The notes under the pieces were generated by a model. It was given only the letters and a program-made list of their open reading frames with translations, ran no database searches and was not told the origin of the DNA. A stretch of 14,867 bases of DNA, taken from positions 1-14,867 of the forward strand of contig JAADIF010000031.1 in NCBI GenBank assembly GCA_013151465.1, given 5' to 3'. This DNA is from Microcaldota archaeon. Lineage in GTDB: Archaea; Aenigmatarchaeota; Aenigmatarchaeia; QMZP01; QMZT01. Shown here in pieces: positions 13,701 through 14,867 of the stretch (position 1 is its first letter; each line of letters starts with the position of its first letter). The position numbers and the translations under genes were made by a program.

Positions 13701-14473
13701 TTTCCTGTATTGGTGAACTGGCAATAATTGCTATGATAAGTGAGATTGCATATCGTGAAATTGCTTGCACTCATGTTTTCTATGATTGGTGTGTAATTTC
13801 CTGTTGAATTGCCATTTATGTAGAGCGTGAAATTGTTCCCAAAATCGGCCTCGGCATAAAACTCCGTTACATTGGCATCTTCCGGAAGCTCTATCACGGT
13901 AGTTATGTTCCCATCACCCACATAGCCACCAAAATAGACATAAGCGGCATTTGTTCTGCTTGCCTTTGTTATATAGACCTTTGATATGTAACCTCTTACA
14001 ACCTTTTCTTTCTCATAGCCGGATGCGACAGTGGAAACGCGTGAGATGAAATCAGGGTTGCTCATATCGGTCGAATAGATTGTGCTGCCATCCATTGCAA
14101 CGGCAAAGCCTATCAGTTCAGGGAATATGTTCTCATAAATTGTGCGCGTAAGATTCTCGGCGCATTCATCATATCCTGATGCCCAGTAATAGCCTATCAT
14201 ATCAAGAATTGTGCGGTTCAGGTCGTCGCTCCCAATTTCACACTCCTCGATGAAATCCGTATCGAGCATGTCGTAGATTGACGCCATTTTTGCATTCTCC
14301 ATCACAACGACGGTATCCTTTGCAGTCGAATAAAGGCGTTTGTATGACATTTCCGGATTTATGTGGCTGATGGACAGGGACGACATAAAAACTATGACGA
14401 GTGCTATTATGCCTGCTGCAAGCACGGCATCAAGTGATAGAATAAAGCCCCTTTTCTTTCTAGACGAATCCAT
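10718..14473 (-). CDS. Giant prepilin-like surface protein with von Willebrand A domain interrupted by nested jelly-roll domains
   Basis: 1251 residues. The N-terminus RKKRGF followed by ILSLDAVLAAGIIALVIVFM is a class III prepilin-type signal, cleaved by an archaeal prepilin peptidase before F10, with a membrane-embedded helix. Residues 40-400 are beta-rich with many N-glycosylation sequons. A vWA domain follows, with MIDAS DRSGSM (411-416), a Cys-rich turn GCTCISCG (499-506), a strand KAIMVMSDGGSNT (842-854) and the last part to about 950. Between 525 and 840 it is interrupted by one jelly-roll domain (YFRRHFNV, FILADDAVEVYVNG, then NGDNVIAVKL at 811-820). That domain is itself interrupted by a second, MAM-like one (FEDGFESG near 644 to LVDDISV near 798). 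The tail (950-1251) has a Ca-binding-like DTDGDNVAD (1148-1156). It is probably a pilus-like or adhesive cell-surface protein. The leaderless ATG at 14473 fits a TATA box 28 nt away. Confidence 0.87.
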   Translation of the reverse strand: MDSSRKKRGFILSLDAVLAAGIIALVIVFMSSLSISHINPEMSYKRLYSTAKDTVVVMENAKMASIYDMLDTDFIEECEIGSDDLNRTILDMIGYYWASGYDECAENLTRTIYENIFPELIGFAVAMDGSTIYSTDMSNPDFISRVSTVASGYEKEKVVRGYISKVYITKASRTNAAYVYFGGYVGDGNITTVIELPEDANVTEFYAEADFGNNFTLYINGNSTGNYTPIIENMSASNFTICNLTYHSNYCQFTNTGNNTIDINFTTQDNNYIGGGFLRITYKTSEILNTEITSGSTKKKIQYFPGIKGLINLYSSFYVPGQLNAMSMFLHYKNNISVDGEGVPLYAVLGNTEVYRSNETGLFNITLNDTTLSGMLNYSNISLVTVPLRVGIEPFFSTFGVGRSDSVLITDRSGSMDGCDVDSSSCEHSDCDSGTSGCQNMRMDIAKDVDDVFVDTMLNVSGNRVGLNGYGATICSSYGMSNDTTGLHSRIDSYDYDCGCTCISCGIIKAIENIETNPVTETLIERKSVWFYNTSYPSSEPANDSGGKAWYEREYNESSWSNASAILGFESSSYSPNVDTDIGNNGGNYYFRRHFNVSDISDISEVELFILADDAVEVYVNGHPVFNDSFTHQAQYWNRGGVIFEDGFESGTLSSWTEDSNSDGGVVAIDNEPHSGSYNVKFYGDGSSPNEMWIEKTINLTGRTNVTLSYFWTTEDLESTDHGYLDIYDGLWHNAVEEYGLNNGRTTWPDYTSNSLEYAWEDIDLDDYSLASDFKLRFRCTAVHNERWDTFLVDDISVKEKLTIDKSLLRNGDNVIAVKLRNGDSDSAKFDLELNYTQSRYKAIMVMSDGGSNTMVNGAPCYYSSSSENPAKDEAVDLACEARDRYGITIYSVAFGDGAYPDTLKKAACWNCSSGTWLEGEGEDNCSRFYQSSSAEELMSIYTNIASDIANATYRAQTITASGDISLDNILYPDSYLEFNYTPQSQQLSYGQIMMTYETQPLRKSTGDDLITDETTGTKEGWFTIPTNSTVLDAKITSYSSSYWTDRLWINSSSTPGQNWTHVFWLANFSDDYETLGDPYIINIPPQYLSPGENNSVRIGTGLIPDNGTGASSDDRIIYTISIGGIGLVGYSGVFPKLNGSTVTVWSDTDGDNVADSSFSVSVGPNPNDIFDPANDSIDDAFMRLLDKLNFVFDANSSSYGDGSIGNPYDGVNQTNPIDVEITTEISFDSNYISDVPSMWGPATVEVLTWF

Positions 14474-14497
14474 AATTAACTATTAAGATATCTGGTT

Positions 14498-14505
14498 CAT
14501 ATAGT
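14498..14505 (-). promoter_or_regulatory. TATA box for the vWA/thioredoxin-like operon
   Basis: CTATATGA on the minus strand, centred about 28 nt from the ATG at 14473. The 45-nt spacer before it contains nothing else recognisable. Confidence 0.5.
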
Positions 14506-14518
14506 TAGGTCTTGGAAA

Positions 14519-14867
14519 TCACAAACTTTCAGCATAAGTTCTTGCGAGGGCAAAATATTTTCCGGCTTCTGTTCTTGCCTCAACCTTTTCCTCTTTTGGA
14601 ACGCTTGTATCGTTCAGCTTGAATGAAATGACCTTTCCTCTCACGTATGCGCGATAACACTTGTAGAAATCCATGAGCTTTATTATTTTTGCATCGCCTG
14701 ACCTTTCTGAAAACGTTCTCACAAAATAATCAGAAAGGTCAGAAAAGCCGCGAAAGTCAAGGTCCATCGCAAGGAAGGCGACATCGTTTGCTATGTCAGA
14801 ACATGCGAACCTTTCGTTGAATTCTATTGCATCGAAAATGAAGACTTTCTCACCTTCGATGAAAATG
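14519..14867 (-). CDS. C-terminal part of a COG2187-type aminoglycoside phosphotransferase-like protein
   Basis: The frame is open to the right edge, so only the last 115 residues or so are present. The sequence VFIFDAIEFNERFACSDIAN, then DVAFLAMDLDF and DLSDYFV, is the characteristic stretch of COG2187 proteins. These carry an APH/choline-kinase-like fold, often fused in other organisms to a C-terminal P-loop ATPase. Here the protein stops about 80 residues after the motif, so no ATPase is fused. The FDAIEF Asp corresponds to the metal-binding DFG-like position of the kinase fold. The substrate is unknown. It ends 46 nt before the vWA gene, which has its own promoter. Confidence 0.8.
   Translation of the reverse strand, partial: IFIEGEKVFIFDAIEFNERFACSDIANDVAFLAMDLDFRGFSDLSDYFVRTFSERSGDAKIIKLMDFYKCYRAYVRGKVISFKLNDTSVPKEEKVEARTEAGKYFALARTYAESL

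Noticed and set aside
10854..13807. Several plus-strand open frames of 61-127 codons
   Set aside because: All are antisense to the vWA protein, which has recognisable domains throughout, and none has a promoter or domain of its own.
1..14867. tRNA or rRNA genes
   Set aside because: I saw no T-loop GGTTCRANNCC-type consensus with matching stems and no rRNA-like conserved sequence in the short intergenic gaps.

Overview
The window is archaeal DNA. It carries ABCE1 (the ribosome-recycling ATPase shared by archaea and eukaryotes), tandem archaeal-type ATPases of the Arch_ATPase/DUF234 kind, a class III prepilin-like surface protein, and promoters in which a TATA box lies about 25-30 nt upstream of the start codon, as in leaderless archaeal mRNAs. 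The secreted Cys-rich and vWA proteins and the prepilin-like N-terminus would suit a DPANN-type or related uncultivated euryarchaeal lineage. That placement is inference only.

Layout. 1-1188 (+): 3' part of a secreted Cys-rich protein. 1285-2324 (+): a two-gene MNT/HEPN toxin-antitoxin-like pair, with an operator-like inverted repeat between its TATA box and a leaderless start. 2388-2716: a degenerate, internally deleted Arch_ATPase/DUF234 pseudogene. 2762-4162 and 4196-5620 (+): two intact ATPases of the same family, each with a palindrome across the predicted transcription start and start codon. Their 3' ends are nearly identical although the rest has diverged. 5617-6920: a 139-143 bp direct repeat, which is the 3' end of the ABCE1 gene, flanks one inserted gene (5872-6756, +) for a transglutaminase-like protein with a Tat-like N-terminus. 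6778-9120 (-): ABCE1, whose frame breaks exactly at the repeat edge, preceded by a zinc-ribbon KH protein. 9217-10008 (+): a polytopic membrane protein. 10005-14473 (-): a membrane-anchored thioredoxin-like protein and a 1251-residue prepilin-like vWA surface protein. 14519-14867 (-): the 3' end of a COG2187-type kinase-like gene.

How the parts relate. 1285-6920 looks like an accessory island: a toxin-antitoxin pair, three ATPase copies at different stages of decay and recombination, and an insertion that exploits or has damaged the end of a core translation gene. The two ABCE1 tails differ only at silent positions, so copy 1 probably came from a second functional allele rather than a fresh local duplication. 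A chimeric assembly of two strains gives the same picture and must be excluded. From 6909 to the right edge the content is mostly core or surface functions, namely translation and RNA binding (KH and ABCE1), then an envelope gene pair.
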